Below are positions 20,664-30,861 of a stretch of 64,000 bases of DNA, in pieces. Numbering within the stretch: the stretch's first letter is position 1; every line of letters starts with the position of its first letter. Made by a program: the position numbers and the translations under genes. A model generated the notes under the pieces. That model saw only the letters and a program-made list of their open reading frames with translations, searched no databases and was not told the DNA's origin. Source of the stretch: Caldilineaceae bacterium (GTDB lineage: Bacteria; Chloroflexota; Anaerolineae; Caldilineales; Caldilineaceae); contig JAPOVP010000083.1 in the NCBI GenBank assembly GCA_026708085.1, positions 1-64,000 on the forward strand, read 5' to 3'.

Positions 20664-20830
20664 CTGACTACTGACAACTAACCACTGCAGTTTGGGGCGG
20701 TCGGGCCTTCGGCCCTCCCTTGTGCGGGGGGTTCCCCCCCGCAACGCCCCCCTCCTACCCCATGCCACCTTGGCGACGCGACGCCGGCATTGTGCCTATA
20801 CCACCGGTTTGCCCATCCACGTCGTGCCGC
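20664..20830. repeat. Heptamer tract plus GC-hairpin repeat, copy B
   Basis: CTGACTA CTGACAA CTAACCA CTGCAGT then ttggggcggtcgggccttcggccctcccttgtgcggggggttccccccc gcaacgcccccctcctac. Confidence 0.85.
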
Positions 20831-21004
20831 GTAGCCACCCGGCGCGCTAGCGCGTAGTCCGCACGCAAAAACTCGCGGGCAGGTCTGCAATGCCCGCGAG
20901 CGTCTCAACTCGTGCCCGGTTTTCTTACATGCCCGTTGCCGCGCGGGCGGGGATGTGGCCGGCTGCGGCCAAAACCGCTCGCGGCTTGTACAGGCCGCCG
21001 CTCG

Positions 21005-22366
21005 CTAATACACGCCCAGGTAGCGGTCCAACTCCCACTGCGTTACAAAGTTGCGATAGCTGTCCCACTCCTGTGTCTTCGCCTCGACATAACGCTCGAA
21101 AACGTGCTGGCCCAGCGCGTCCTGCACCACCTCGTCCTCGCGCAACGCATCCAGCGCCTCGCCCAGGTTGCCCGGCAACGTCTCCAGCCCGGAGCGGTCA
21201 CCGTTCATCTGGTAAAGGTCCTCCTCGGCCGGCATCGGCGGGTCCAGCTTGCGCTCGACGCCATCGAGGCCCGCTGCCAGCATCACCGCGAATGCCAGGT
21301 AGGGATTCGCGCTCGGGTCCGGGCAGCGTAGTTCGCAGCGCGTACTCTGCGTCCGGTTGGGATTAATGCGGGGGATGCGGATCAGCGCGCTGCGGTTTGT
21401 GCGCCCCCACGAGATATAGACCGGCGCCTCGTAGCCGGGCACCAGCCGCTTGTAGCTGTTCACCAGCGGCGCGATGATCGGCGTGATCGCCGCCGCGTGC
21501 GCAAGCTGTCCCGCGATGAAGTGCAGCGCCGTCTTGCTCAGGCCGTACTCATCGTCGGCGTCGTACATGCAGGTCTCATTCTCGCCATATCGCCACAGGC
21601 TCTGATGTACGTGCATGCCCGACCCGTTCACTCCGGTGATCGGCTTGGGCATAAAGGTACAGTGAAGCCCGTTCTTCTGCGCGATCGCCTTCAGCGTTGT
21701 CCGCAAAGTGATCGTGTTGTCCGCGGCCGCCAGCGCAGGACCGTACTGAAAGTCGATCTCATTCTGCCCGCTGGCGACCTCATGGTGGGATGCCTCGACC
21801 TTAATGCCCAAAGCGTTCAGCGCGTCCACCATCTGGCGGCGCACACCATGCGCCGAATCGGAGCTCACGTCGAAATAGCCCGCCTCGTCGTGAGGCGTCA
21901 ATGGGTAAAGGCTGTTGTCCTGGTGTCTCCGGAACAGGAAGAACTCCAGTTCCGGACCGACGAGGAAATCAAAGCCCAGCTCCTGGGCCCGCTTCAACTG
22001 CCGGCGCAGAATATAACGGGGATCGCCCGCAAAAGGATCTCCGTTCGGGGTGAACACATCACAGACAACGCGGGCCGTGGACAGCTCCATCTCCCAGGGG
22101 ATCGGCATGAATGTATCCAGGTCCGGCACCAGATACATGTCGCTCTCAGCGACGCGCGCGAATCCCTCAATCGAACTGCCATCGAACCAGACACCGTTTT
22201 CAACCGCCCGATCCCAGAGTTCAATCGGAATCGTTACCTGCTTGACAATGCCCACGATATCGCTGAACTGAAGACGCACAAAGCGCACATTGTGTCTCTT
22301 GATCGTGTCGTCGATCTTTTCCAGCGTCTCCATCAGTTTTTCGTCTGCAAATGCATCCAAGAGCAT
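21005..22366 (-). CDS. glnA: Glutamine synthetase type I (453 aa)
   Basis: VWFDGSSIEGFARV, GPELEFFLF, SHHEVASGQNEIDFQY, MPKPITGVNGSGMHVHQS, NPYLAFAVMLAAG. Confidence 0.95.
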   Translation of the reverse strand: MLLDAFADEKLMETLEKIDDTIKRHNVRFVRLQFSDIVGIVKQVTIPIELWDRAVENGVWFDGSSIEGFARVAESDMYLVPDLDTFMPIPWEMELSTARVVCDVFTPNGDPFAGDPRYILRRQLKRAQELGFDFLVGPELEFFLFRRHQDNSLYPLTPHDEAGYFDVSSDSAHGVRRQMVDALNALGIKVEASHHEVASGQNEIDFQYGPALAAADNTITLRTTLKAIAQKNGLHCTFMPKPITGVNGSGMHVHQSLWRYGENETCMYDADDEYGLSKTALHFIAGQLAHAAAITPIIAPLVNSYKRLVPGYEAPVYISWGRTNRSALIRIPRINPNRTQSTRCELRCPDPSANPYLAFAVMLAAGLDGVERKLDPPMPAEEDLYQMNGDRSGLETLPGNLGEALDALREDEVVQDALGQHVFERYVEAKTQEWDSYRNFVTQWELDRYLGVY

Positions 22367-22545
22367 ATCTGCCTTCCCCTTTCAGATCGTTTTCGGTATT
22401 TAGCTCTTATCGATAAAGTGAGCGGACATGAAAAACCAGAGCCTGAAATACTGAAAACTTGACAACCGTCAATATGAAAGAACAAGAGGGCAGACACAAT
22501 GCGCCGCGCCGCCCCCTTGTTGTTAAAATTATCGGTCCAACTCTT

Positions 22546-23961
22546 CTAGATGCCGTAGTACATCACGAATTCCTGCGGATGCGGGCGCAGGCGGACGGCA
22601 TCTACCTCTTCAAACCGCTTGTAATCGATGTACGCGTCCAGCAGGTCCGGCGTGAAGACGCCGCCTTCGAGCAGGTAGTCGTGGTCTTCCTCGAGCGCGT
22701 CCAGAACCTCGCCCAGGCTGCCCTTCACCAGCTCAATGTCCTCCATGACATCCTCTTCATACAGGTCCACCTCAGCCGGATCGCCGGGATCGATCTGGTT
22801 CTTGATGCCGTCCATGCCGGCCATCACCATCGCCGCGAAGGCCAGGTATGGGTTCGCGCCCGGGTCGGGGCAGCGGAACTCGATGCGCTTGCTATTCGGT
22901 GACTGGCTGTACATCGGGATACGGCAGGCGGCAGAGCGGTTGCGGGCGGAGTAGGCCACAACCACCGGGGCCTCATAGCCGGGAACCAGGCGGCGGTAAC
23001 TGTTGGTCAGGGGGGCGCAGAAGGCCAGCAACGAGTTGATGTGCTTCAGCAGGCCGCCGGTAAAGTACAGCGCCATTTCGCTGAGGCCGGCGTACTGGTC
23101 ACCGGCGAAAAGCGGCGTGCCGTCTTTCCAAAAGCTCAGGTGTGTGTGCATTCCCGAACCGTTATCCTCATACAACGGCTTCGGCATGAACGTGACCGTC
23201 TTGTCGTTCGCCTTGGCCACGTTCTTGATGACATATTTGTACAGCTGTACCTGGTCGGCCATCTGCAGGAGCGGCTTGAACTTCATGTCGATCTCAGCCT
23301 GGCCGGCCGTGCCCACCTCGTGGTGGTGCACTTCGATATCAATGCCCGCATCGATCATCTTGCGCGTCATCTCGGAACGGACGTCCTGCAACGTATCATA
23401 TGGGGAAACCGGGAAGTAACCCCTCTTAAGGCCAACCGAATGGCCGAGGCTCATCTCACCCGAGTTCCACGGCGCTTCCACACTGTCCACGTAGTAGCCG
23501 GCCGTGTGGCGGCCCGCCTCGTAGGAAACACCGTCAAAGATGAAAAACTCGGCTTCCGGCCCGACAAAGATCGTGTCGGCAATGCCATCGGCTTCGACGT
23601 ACCTGACCGCCTTGCCAGCGACGTTGCGGGGGTCGCGGCTGTAGGCTTCGCCCGTAAGCGGGTCATGGACGTTACAGATCGCGCTCAGCGTCGGCATGGC
23701 GCAGATCGGGTCAATGATCGCGGTCGTGGGATCCAACCGCAGCACCATGTCGCTGTTCTCGATGCTCTGGAATCCGCGAATCGACGAGCCGTCAAAGCCC
23801 AGCCCTTCGTTGACCGCATCATCCGCATCGAACTCTTCGACCGGCATTGTGAAGTGATGCCACTGGCCGAACAGATCAGTGAATTTGACATCCACCATCA
23901 GAATGTTGTTGTCCTGAATGGCACTGTTCAGATCTTCAATTGAACTTACGTTGAGTTTCAT
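22546..23961 (-). CDS. glnA: Glutamine synthetase type I (471 aa)
   Basis: LGFDGSSIRGFQSIENSDM, GPEAEFFIFD, VHHHEVGTAGQAEIDMKF, NGSGMHTHLSFW, FRCPDPGANPYLAF. Confidence 0.96.
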   Translation of the reverse strand: MKLNVSSIEDLNSAIQDNNILMVDVKFTDLFGQWHHFTMPVEEFDADDAVNEGLGFDGSSIRGFQSIENSDMVLRLDPTTAIIDPICAMPTLSAICNVHDPLTGEAYSRDPRNVAGKAVRYVEADGIADTIFVGPEAEFFIFDGVSYEAGRHTAGYYVDSVEAPWNSGEMSLGHSVGLKRGYFPVSPYDTLQDVRSEMTRKMIDAGIDIEVHHHEVGTAGQAEIDMKFKPLLQMADQVQLYKYVIKNVAKANDKTVTFMPKPLYEDNGSGMHTHLSFWKDGTPLFAGDQYAGLSEMALYFTGGLLKHINSLLAFCAPLTNSYRRLVPGYEAPVVVAYSARNRSAACRIPMYSQSPNSKRIEFRCPDPGANPYLAFAAMVMAGMDGIKNQIDPGDPAEVDLYEEDVMEDIELVKGSLGEVLDALEEDHDYLLEGGVFTPDLLDAYIDYKRFEEVDAVRLRPHPQEFVMYYGI

Positions 23962-24066
23962 TCCTCACTTAATCCTTTCAGAAATGGCGTGGGGTCCTTT
24001 TTGACCTGAAAATAAGACGATAGGACGATAACTACAGTAGTATACCCTGCCACCGACGGCGAACTC

Positions 24067-24094
24067 ATGGACAATCCGAATAACGATTGTCCAT
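24067..24094. promoter_or_regulatory. Perfect 10-bp inverted repeat ATGGACAATC-N8-GATTGTCCAT upstream of glnA (22546-23961)
   Basis: Direct reading: atggacaatc cgaataac gattgtccat, about 105 bp upstream of the start codon. Confidence 0.6.
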
Positions 24095-24330
24095 ATTTGT
24101 TTGTGCAGATTGCATGATGGCCGGAAATGCCGCTCTCCCTTCCCCCATTTCCCGCACTGCCTGCAACGCACGCGCCGTACGCAGCGCAACCCGCCTATCA
24201 TATCCATCCGGGACGTTACAGTCTAATTTCGCCCCCCACGATTTCACTGCTACACTGATGCCCTGACAACAGCAGCCTGACGCCGGACGTAACCAGCTTC
24301 CCTGCCGATCAACGATCATGAGCCGATGCC

Positions 24331-26529
24331 ATGTCGAAACTCGCCCTCTATGAAAAGAATCCCGCCGTCCGCATCGTAACCGGCGCCTGCCCGCATGACT
24401 GCCCGGATACATGCAGTTGGCAGATTGCTGTGGACAAAAAAAGCGAGCGGGCGCTGGATATCTGGGGCCGCGCCGACCACCCTGTCACGCAGGGCACGTT
24501 GTGCGGCAAGGTCGACCGCTATCTCGAGCGCGTCTACCACGCCGACAGGCTGACCCACCCCCTGCGCCGCGTCGGGCCCAAAGGCAGCGGCCGCTTTGAG
24601 CGCATCTCCTGGCGCGAGGCGCTGGCGGAGATCGCGGCGCGTCTGCAAGGCATCATCAACGAATGGGGACCGGAGGCGGTCCTGCCCTACGCCTACGCCG
24701 GCACCATGGGATTTCTGCAGCAGCACGGCATCTCCAACCGCTTTTTCCAGCAGATGGGGGCCAGTCGTCTCGCCTACACGATCTGCTCCGAGGCCGGCTT
24801 CGAAGGCTACCTCTATACCATCGGCTCGACCATTGGGATCGAGCCGGAGGATTACGCACACGCCCGCCTGATCCTGATCTGGGGCAGCAACACGCTCACG
24901 AGCAACCTGCACCTCTGGCCCTTCATCCAGGACGCGCGCAAACAGGGCGCACGCGTCATCGTCATCGACCCGGCCCGCACCCGCACCGCCAGGGCCGCCG
25001 ACGAGTGGCTGCCCATTCGCCCAGGGACCGACGGCGCCCTCGCGCTGGGCATGATGCACGAAATCGTCAACGCCGACCTGCACGACAAGGAATATGTGGC
25101 AGCCCACACGGTCGGCTTCGAGCAGCTGGCCGAACGCCTGCAGGAATGGCCGCCCCAGCGCGCGGCTCGGATTACCGGCATCCCGGCCGAACGGATCCGC
25201 GAACTGGCGCGCGACTATGCCGCGACGAGACCCGCAGCCATCCGCGTCAACTACGGCCTGCAGCGCCACTACGGCGGCGGCATGGCGATGCGCAACATCA
25301 CCTGTCTGCCCGCCCTGATCGGGGCATGGCGCGAACAGGGCGGCGGCATCCAGCTCAGCGTCAGCGGACAGCTGCGCCACCTCGAAAAGAGCGGCCTGGA
25401 ACGCCCCGACCTCCTCGCCGGACGCATCCCGCGCACCATAAACATGAACCGCCTCGGCGACGCGCTCAGCCTCGACCGCACCCGCCTCGCCGCGTCCCAC
25501 TACGCGCCCCGGCCCGTGGACCGCAAGCCCGCGCCCGACGATGCCGGCCCGCCGGTCAAGGCACTGATCGTCTACAACAGCAACCCCGCCGCCGTCGCGC
25601 CCGACCAGTCATCCGTCCAGGCCGGGCTGGCGCGTGAGGACCTTTTCACCGTTGTCCTGGAGCACTTCCAGACCGACACCGCCGACTATGCGGACTACCT
25701 CCTGCCCGCCACCACGCAGGCCGAGCACTGGGACCTGCAACGCATGTACGGCCACCATTTCTTAGCACTCAACCGGCCTGCGATCCCAACGGTGGGCGCG
25801 GCGCGGCCCAACAGCGCCATCTTCCGTGGCCTCGCGCAGGCCATGGGCTACACCGACAGCGGCTTCTACGAGGACGACGAGACCATCCTGCGTAACTTCA
25901 TCGAGGCGCAGCATCATCCCCTCTACGAAACGGTCACCTGGGAGGCTCTTCTGGAAAAGGGGTTCGTGCGTCTCAATCTGCCCCAGCCCTACCTACCCTT
26001 CGCCGAAGGCAACTTCCCCACACCGAGCGGCAAGTGCGAGTTCTACAGCGAACGCATGGCCCAGGACGGCTACGACCCGCTGCCCACCTACACGCCGCCC
26101 AAGAGTGAGGAGGGAGGGACGAGGAGTGAGGAGAAAGAGAACGGCAGCGTCCAGGCGGAGCAGGATCCGCATTCGCTTGCCTGTATTTCGCCGCCGGCCC
26201 ATTCCTTCCTCAATTCGTCCTTTTCGCACCTCGAGCGTTTCCGCGGCCGCGAGCGGGAGCCCCTGCTCTGGATCCATCCGCACGACGCCTCCGTCCGCCG
26301 AATCGAGGAGGGCGCCTGGCTGCGCGTCTGGAACGAGCTCGGCGAGGTCGAGCTCACCGCACGCGTCACCGAAGAGATCATGGCCGGCACAGTCCTCGCC
26401 CCCGGCATCTGGTGGAACAAACACAGCCCCGACGGCCGCAACGTCAACCAGCTCACCCCCCAGGACGAGACCGACATGGGCGCCTCCGCCAGCTTCTACG
26501 ACGTGCGCGTCTTCGTGGAGCCGGCGTAG
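24331..26529 (+). CDS. Molybdopterin-dependent oxidoreductase (DMSO reductase superfamily)
   Basis: ORF 732 aa; [84 protein letters not shown]. Confidence 0.94.
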   Translation: MSKLALYEKNPAVRIVTGACPHDCPDTCSWQIAVDKKSERALDIWGRADHPVTQGTLCGKVDRYLERVYHADRLTHPLRRVGPKGSGRFERISWREALAEIAARLQGIINEWGPEAVLPYAYAGTMGFLQQHGISNRFFQQMGASRLAYTICSEAGFEGYLYTIGSTIGIEPEDYAHARLILIWGSNTLTSNLHLWPFIQDARKQGARVIVIDPARTRTARAADEWLPIRPGTDGALALGMMHEIVNADLHDKEYVAAHTVGFEQLAERLQEWPPQRAARITGIPAERIRELARDYAATRPAAIRVNYGLQRHYGGGMAMRNITCLPALIGAWREQGGGIQLSVSGQLRHLEKSGLERPDLLAGRIPRTINMNRLGDALSLDRTRLAASHYAPRPVDRKPAPDDAGPPVKALIVYNSNPAAVAPDQSSVQAGLAREDLFTVVLEHFQTDTADYADYLLPATTQAEHWDLQRMYGHHFLALNRPAIPTVGAARPNSAIFRGLAQAMGYTDSGFYEDDETILRNFIEAQHHPLYETVTWEALLEKGFVRLNLPQPYLPFAEGNFPTPSGKCEFYSERMAQDGYDPLPTYTPPKSEEGGTRSEEKENGSVQAEQDPHSLACISPPAHSFLNSSFSHLERFRGREREPLLWIHPHDASVRRIEEGAWLRVWNELGEVELTARVTEEIMAGTVLAPGIWWNKHSPDGRNVNQLTPQDETDMGASASFYDVRVFVEPA
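26103..26137. repeat. In-frame heptamer tract inside the molybdopterin oxidoreductase gene
   Basis: GAGTGAG GAGGGAG GGACGAG GAGTGAG GAGAAAG. Confidence 0.8.
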
Positions 26530-26581
26530 GGTGTAGTGGCTGGCAGACTAGCGGCCAAAATACAGAATCGTTATCCACCGG

Positions 26582-26756
26582 ATTAGTGCTGACGGCATTT
26601 TTGTGGCCGATGTGCCGGAACTGCACGGTAAACGGCGACACGCAGGAAATTGCCTTCCAAAGCATCAGCAGCTCAACAACGCATTGGATTGTCACGGCGC
26701 GCGAGTTTGACCACCCCAATTTGGAGCCAAAGGGCGATTGCCTGATGCTGGCCTGA
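26582..26756 (+). pseudogene. HicB-like antitoxin remnant, frameshifted
   Basis: One frame reads ISADGIFVADVPELHG; the next reads GDTQEIAFQSISSSTTHWIVTAREFDHPNLEPKGDCLMLA*, matching the HicB pattern DG.YVA.VPELPG...TAREFG.P.PEPKG..L..A. Confidence 0.65.
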
Positions 26757-26794
26757 GATGGCGGGAAGTTGAAGACAATGCGCAAAGGTGGAGT

Positions 26795-27025
26795 ATGCAA
26801 GCATTCCCGAGAATAACTTTCGACCCTACAGTGATGGGCGGCAAAGCATGTATCCGGGGACTGCGGGTGACGGTTGGAACCGTCGTAGGTCTTTTGGCGG
26901 CCGGACGATCAGCTGATGAGATCATAGCAGCCTACCCGTACCTTGAACGAGAAGATATCGACCAATCGTTAGCCTATGCGGCATGGAGGCTGGAAGAGCG
27001 GGAGGTTCCGCTATTCCTTCCATGA
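26795..27025 (+). CDS. DUF433 family protein (putative antitoxin), no toxin partner seen
   Basis: MQAFPRITFDPTVMGGKACIRGLRVTVGTVVGLLAAGRSADEIIAAYPYLEREDIDQSLAYAAWR. Confidence 0.85.
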   Translation: MQAFPRITFDPTVMGGKACIRGLRVTVGTVVGLLAAGRSADEIIAAYPYLEREDIDQSLAYAAWRLEEREVPLFLP

Positions 27026-27192
27026 CAGCTTAACTGTTGGTCTGGTGATGGGGATCAACTACACTGCACAAATGTCGTGAGCTTGTCCTATCTCGACTCT
27101 GGCTTCTGCAGGGGCTTGTCTAAGCGTCGACTAGGATCAACCCTATAACGGCCCTTCGATTCGAAAGTGATACTGGGGGCCCTCCTCCCCCC

Positions 27193-27978
27193 TCAATTCC
27201 CACTATACAAATTATCATGCAACGCCTTCGCATAGCGGTCGATGTTCCGCTCTCGGCGCCGACCGCCGCTCTCATCCAGCATCCGGTTACGCGCAGCCTG
27301 CGCCGGCGCACCGGGCACCTGCGTCGCGCCCACGCCCGGCACATCCACACGGTAGGACGCCGGTGCATCTGCCTGCCGCAGCTTCAGAATACTGTCCGCC
27401 AGGGCCGCGCCGGCCTCTTCCCGCTGCTTCAACGCCGTGCTCCCGATCAGATTCTTCACCTGCGTGATGATCCCCAGCAGGTCGTGCGTCGGCTTCGTCC
27501 CCGCCCCAATCATCAGCCCCGTAACCAGAATGTCCCACATATCCGGCACCTGGACCAGAAAACCGGGCAGCGTCTGGCCCAGATAGGCCATCAATCGCAT
27601 GCCGCTGTAGTTGGAGACCACAACGCCGAGGAAAATGCCCGCCAGCAGACTGGTGCTGCGCTTGAACGCCACGTAGCCGGGTGACTTGAGATCGCTGGGC
27701 CGCCAGCCCAAAAAGCGCAGCGCACCCCACTCCAGGTAGTGCCAGCCCAGCTCCATCAAGCGCTCAATCCCCGCCGCCGCCCCCAGCAGCGGGACCATCG
27801 CCGGCATCACCGTCGTTATCTCCGTTCCGACCGTCTGCTCCGTCCCTGCGGCCAGCGTCAACTTCGGCAGCGCACCCGCCAGAAACAGACCGCCGAAAAC
27901 ACCCCAACCCAACCGCCGCACCATTTTCATCCGCATACAAGTCTCTCCTACAGTTCTACAATCCTCAGTCACCGGCAT
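27193..27978 (-). CDS. Hypothetical membrane protein
   Basis: ORF 261 aa, four or so hydrophobic segments, coding-like composition; family not recognised. Confidence 0.7.
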   Translation of the reverse strand: MPVTEDCRTVGETCMRMKMVRRLGWGVFGGLFLAGALPKLTLAAGTEQTVGTEITTVMPAMVPLLGAAAGIERLMELGWHYLEWGALRFLGWRPSDLKSPGYVAFKRSTSLLAGIFLGVVVSNYSGMRLMAYLGQTLPGFLVQVPDMWDILVTGLMIGAGTKPTHDLLGIITQVKNLIGSTALKQREEAGAALADSILKLRQADAPASYRVDVPGVGATQVPGAPAQAARNRMLDESGGRRRERNIDRYAKALHDNLYSGN

Positions 27979-28013
27979 CCGGTTCCTGACGCTGCCTCGC
28001 CTCCAACCGCAAA

Positions 28014-29561
28014 TCAGGAGGCGGCCGCATACCGCTCTGCCAGTTCAACCAACAGCCGCACGCCGTATCCGGTCGCGCCCTTCGGCGTCTCCGCGTTGAT
28101 CCGGCTGTCGGCCAGCACCATATTGGCGATGTCCAGGTGGGCCCAGGGGTAGCCTTCAGTGAAATGCTCGATAAATTTCGCGCTGCTGCTCACGCCGGAG
28201 CGCCCGGCGCTGTTCTTGACCTCGGCCATGTCGCTCTTGATCGGCTTTTCGTACTCCGCATCCATCGGGAACGGCCACAGAAGGTCCCCGCTGTGGTCGG
28301 CCGCGGCCATCAAGTTTTCTTCCAAGGCGCTGTCGTTGCTGAAGAGACCGGCGCGAATATGGATTCCCAGCGCCGTCCCGATCGCGCCCGTCAGCGTCGC
28401 CAGGTCCACAACCGCGTCCGGGTCGAAACGGGCGGCATACGCCAGCGCGTCGGCCAGGATCAGCCGCCCCTCTGCGTCCGTGCTGATGATCTCCGCCGTC
28501 TTGCCGGTCATGCCGGTGACGATATCACCCGGCCGGAAGGCTTCGCCGTCCGGCATATTCTCCACACACGGCGCGATCCCGATCACACGCCGCGGGACGC
28601 CAAGCCGGCCGATCGCCTCCATCGCGCCGATCACCGCCGCCGCGCCGCCCATGTCGTCCTTCATCGCCCACATGCCGCCGGTGCGCTTGAGGCTGATACC
28701 GCCGGTGTCGAAGGTGATGCCCTTGCCGACAAAGATCAGCGGCGCCTCCGAACTGCCGGCCGGCGCATGCTCCAAAATGACAAACTGGGCCGGATTCACA
28801 CTGCCCTGGCTCACCGCCAGCAGAATCCCCATGCCCTCTTCCTCCATCGCAGCTTCGTCCAGCACGGTGCACTCGAGGCCGACGTCGGACGCCATCGCCC
28901 GCGCGCGGGCCGCCATCTCCACTGGCGTCAGGAGGTTGGCCGGCTCGTTGACGAGGTCGCGCGCGCTGCAGACCGCGCGGCCGATCGCCTCGCCCCGGGT
29001 TACCCCGCGGGCAACGTCCTCCAGTTTGGCCGCGCTGTACTCCACCACCGAACAACTCGTCAATCCCGAGTCGTCTTCCTTACGACCATAGCGTTTGGCC
29101 CGGTAACTGGCCAGAACTGTTCCCAGCGCCACCTCCTGCGCGGCCGCATCCGCGTCATGACCGGCGATTCCTGCGCCGTGGACGATCGTCGCCATCGATT
29201 TGACGCCCTTCAGCTTGGCCGCAGCCTGCGCCGCTACCGCTGCCGTTCTCCGGATCTGGCCCAGCCCAAACCCTTCGCTGCTGCCCAGACCCACGATCAG
29301 CACCCGCGGCGCGCGCAGCCCGCCCGAGTCAGCCTCTCCATCCCCAGCCGCGCCGCCATTCGCGCGCGCATAGAGGAGCGCGGTGGTCTCGGCCTCGCCG
29401 CTGAAATCTCCCTGCGCGATCAGGCGGCTGATCGCGCCGTTGAGCGCACGGTCGATCGCCCCGGTCGCGCCGCCGGGCGCGGTGACCCCCGCGAACAGAT
29501 TGATGACGATCAGATCCACATCGCTCTCAGCGATATTCCCCTGTTCTACCCGTAGTTCCAT
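28014..29561 (-). CDS. pepA: Leucyl aminopeptidase, M17 family
   Basis: ORF 515 aa; VGKGITFDTGGISLK, NMPDGEAFRPGDIV, NTDAEGRL-like STDAEGRLILADAL, GVSSSAKFIEHFTEGYPWAHLDIA. Confidence 0.95.
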   Translation of the reverse strand: MELRVEQGNIAESDVDLIVINLFAGVTAPGGATGAIDRALNGAISRLIAQGDFSGEAETTALLYARANGGAAGDGEADSGGLRAPRVLIVGLGSSEGFGLGQIRRTAAVAAQAAAKLKGVKSMATIVHGAGIAGHDADAAAQEVALGTVLASYRAKRYGRKEDDSGLTSCSVVEYSAAKLEDVARGVTRGEAIGRAVCSARDLVNEPANLLTPVEMAARARAMASDVGLECTVLDEAAMEEEGMGILLAVSQGSVNPAQFVILEHAPAGSSEAPLIFVGKGITFDTGGISLKRTGGMWAMKDDMGGAAAVIGAMEAIGRLGVPRRVIGIAPCVENMPDGEAFRPGDIVTGMTGKTAEIISTDAEGRLILADALAYAARFDPDAVVDLATLTGAIGTALGIHIRAGLFSNDSALEENLMAAADHSGDLLWPFPMDAEYEKPIKSDMAEVKNSAGRSGVSSSAKFIEHFTEGYPWAHLDIANMVLADSRINAETPKGATGYGVRLLVELAERYAAAS

Positions 29562-29617
29562 GTCCAGTGTCCTGTGGTAAATGTTCAGCGGTCAGTGTTC
29601 TGTGGTCAGTGCAGTCA
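29562..29617. repeat. Heptamer tract (GGTCAGT orientation) directly upstream of pepA
   Basis: GTCCAGT GTCCTGT GGTAAAT GTTCAGC GGTCAGT GTTCTGT GGTCAGT GCAGTCA. Confidence 0.85.
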
Positions 29618-29652
29618 CTGGCCATGAGACACTGTACGCCGGCTGTGGGGAG

Positions 29653-30861
29653 TTATAGATTCGTGCGTAGTCGCGTCGCCGCGGCCTCCAGAATCGCATC
29701 CGTCTTGCAGAAGCAGAAGCGGGCGACATTCTCGGCCAGATGGCTGTGTTCGGGGTTGTAAAATGCGGAGGGCGGGATCGCGGTCACGCCGATCTCTTTC
29801 GTCAGCCAGCGGCAGATCTGCACGTCGCGCAGATCGTCCGTGGGCAGAGGCGGGTCCAGGTCGGTCGTATCCACCAGAATAAAGTAGCTGCCGTGGGGCG
29901 TCACCGGCGGCAGTCCGACATCGTTGAGGGCCGACAGCAGGATTTCCCGTTTGCCCTGGTACATGACGCTCAGTTCATGCAGGTAGTTGCGCTCCTCCAC
30001 CTGCTCAAACGCCGCCCCCACCGCTTCCTGCAGGGGCGTTGTCACCGCGAAAGGGATCCATTGATGCGCCATCAGCACCGCGTGCGCCAGCGGTTCCGGC
30101 GCAATCGCCCAGCCGATCTTCCAGCCGGTCACCGAAAAGGTCTTGCCCGCGCTGCCCAGCGTAACCGTGCGCTCCCACATGCCCGGCAGGGTCGCAATCC
30201 GTACATGCGGCGTGCCGTCGTAGGTCATCCACTCGTAGACCTCATCGCTCAGCACCAGCAGATCATGCTCCTGCGCGACCTGCGCCAGCGCCAGCAGCTC
30301 CTCGCGGCTGTACATCTTGCCCACGGGATTGAGAGGCGTATTGATAATAATCAGTTTGGTCTTCGGGCTGATCGCGGCCCGCAAATCCTCCATATCGATC
30401 TGCCAGTCCGCCGCACTGGTGGCCCCTGGCATGGGCCGCAGCGGGACATAGACCGGTGTTCCGCCCGCCATGATCACCGACGGCGGATAGCTGTCGTAGA
30501 AGGGCTCGATCAGGATCACCTCATCGCCCGGGTCCACCAGCCCCTGCACCGTGGCGTAAATCCCCTCGGTCGCGCCCGTGGTCACAACGATCTCCGTCAG
30601 CGCATCCAGCTCGCGGTCGAAGACCGGGCTGTACACCGCCGCCAGCGCATTCACAAGCCGCGGGTGCCCGGCGCTGCGCGCGTACTGATTGTAGCCTGAG
30701 GCCAGCGCGGTGCGCGCCGCCTCAATCACAAAATCCGGCGCGGGAAAATCGGGGAAACCCTGCCCCAGGTTGATGGCATCGTATTCAAGGGACAGGGCCG
30801 AATACTCGGCGAAGACGGTCGTGCCGAAAGACTGTACCCGAACTGCTGCTGGCGTTGACAC
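29653..30861 (-). CDS. Class I/II PLP-dependent aminotransferase (kynurenine/DAP aminotransferase-like)
   Basis: Core AINLGQGFPDFPAPDFV, ARSAGHPRLVNALA, LIINTPLNPVGKMYSREEL, GSAGKTFSVTGWKIGWA; GTG start proposed at 30861. Confidence 0.93.
   Translation of the reverse strand: MSTPAAVRVQSFGTTVFAEYSALSLEYDAINLGQGFPDFPAPDFVIEAARTALASGYNQYARSAGHPRLVNALAAVYSPVFDRELDALTEIVVTTGATEGIYATVQGLVDPGDEVILIEPFYDSYPPSVIMAGGTPVYVPLRPMPGATSAADWQIDMEDLRAAISPKTKLIIINTPLNPVGKMYSREELLALAQVAQEHDLLVLSDEVYEWMTYDGTPHVRIATLPGMWERTVTLGSAGKTFSVTGWKIGWAIAPEPLAHAVLMAHQWIPFAVTTPLQEAVGAAFEQVEERNYLHELSVMYQGKREILLSALNDVGLPPVTPHGSYFILVDTTDLDPPLPTDDLRDVQICRWLTKEIGVTAIPPSAFYNPEHSHLAENVARFCFCKTDAILEAAATRLRTNL

Noticed and set aside
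24316-25500. 394-aa reverse ORF opposite the molybdopterin oxidoreductase
   Set aside because: Shadow ORF; the plus-strand protein is well supported.
28137-29555. 472-aa plus ORF opposite pepA
   Set aside because: Shadow ORF; the pepA frame shows M17 active-site motifs.
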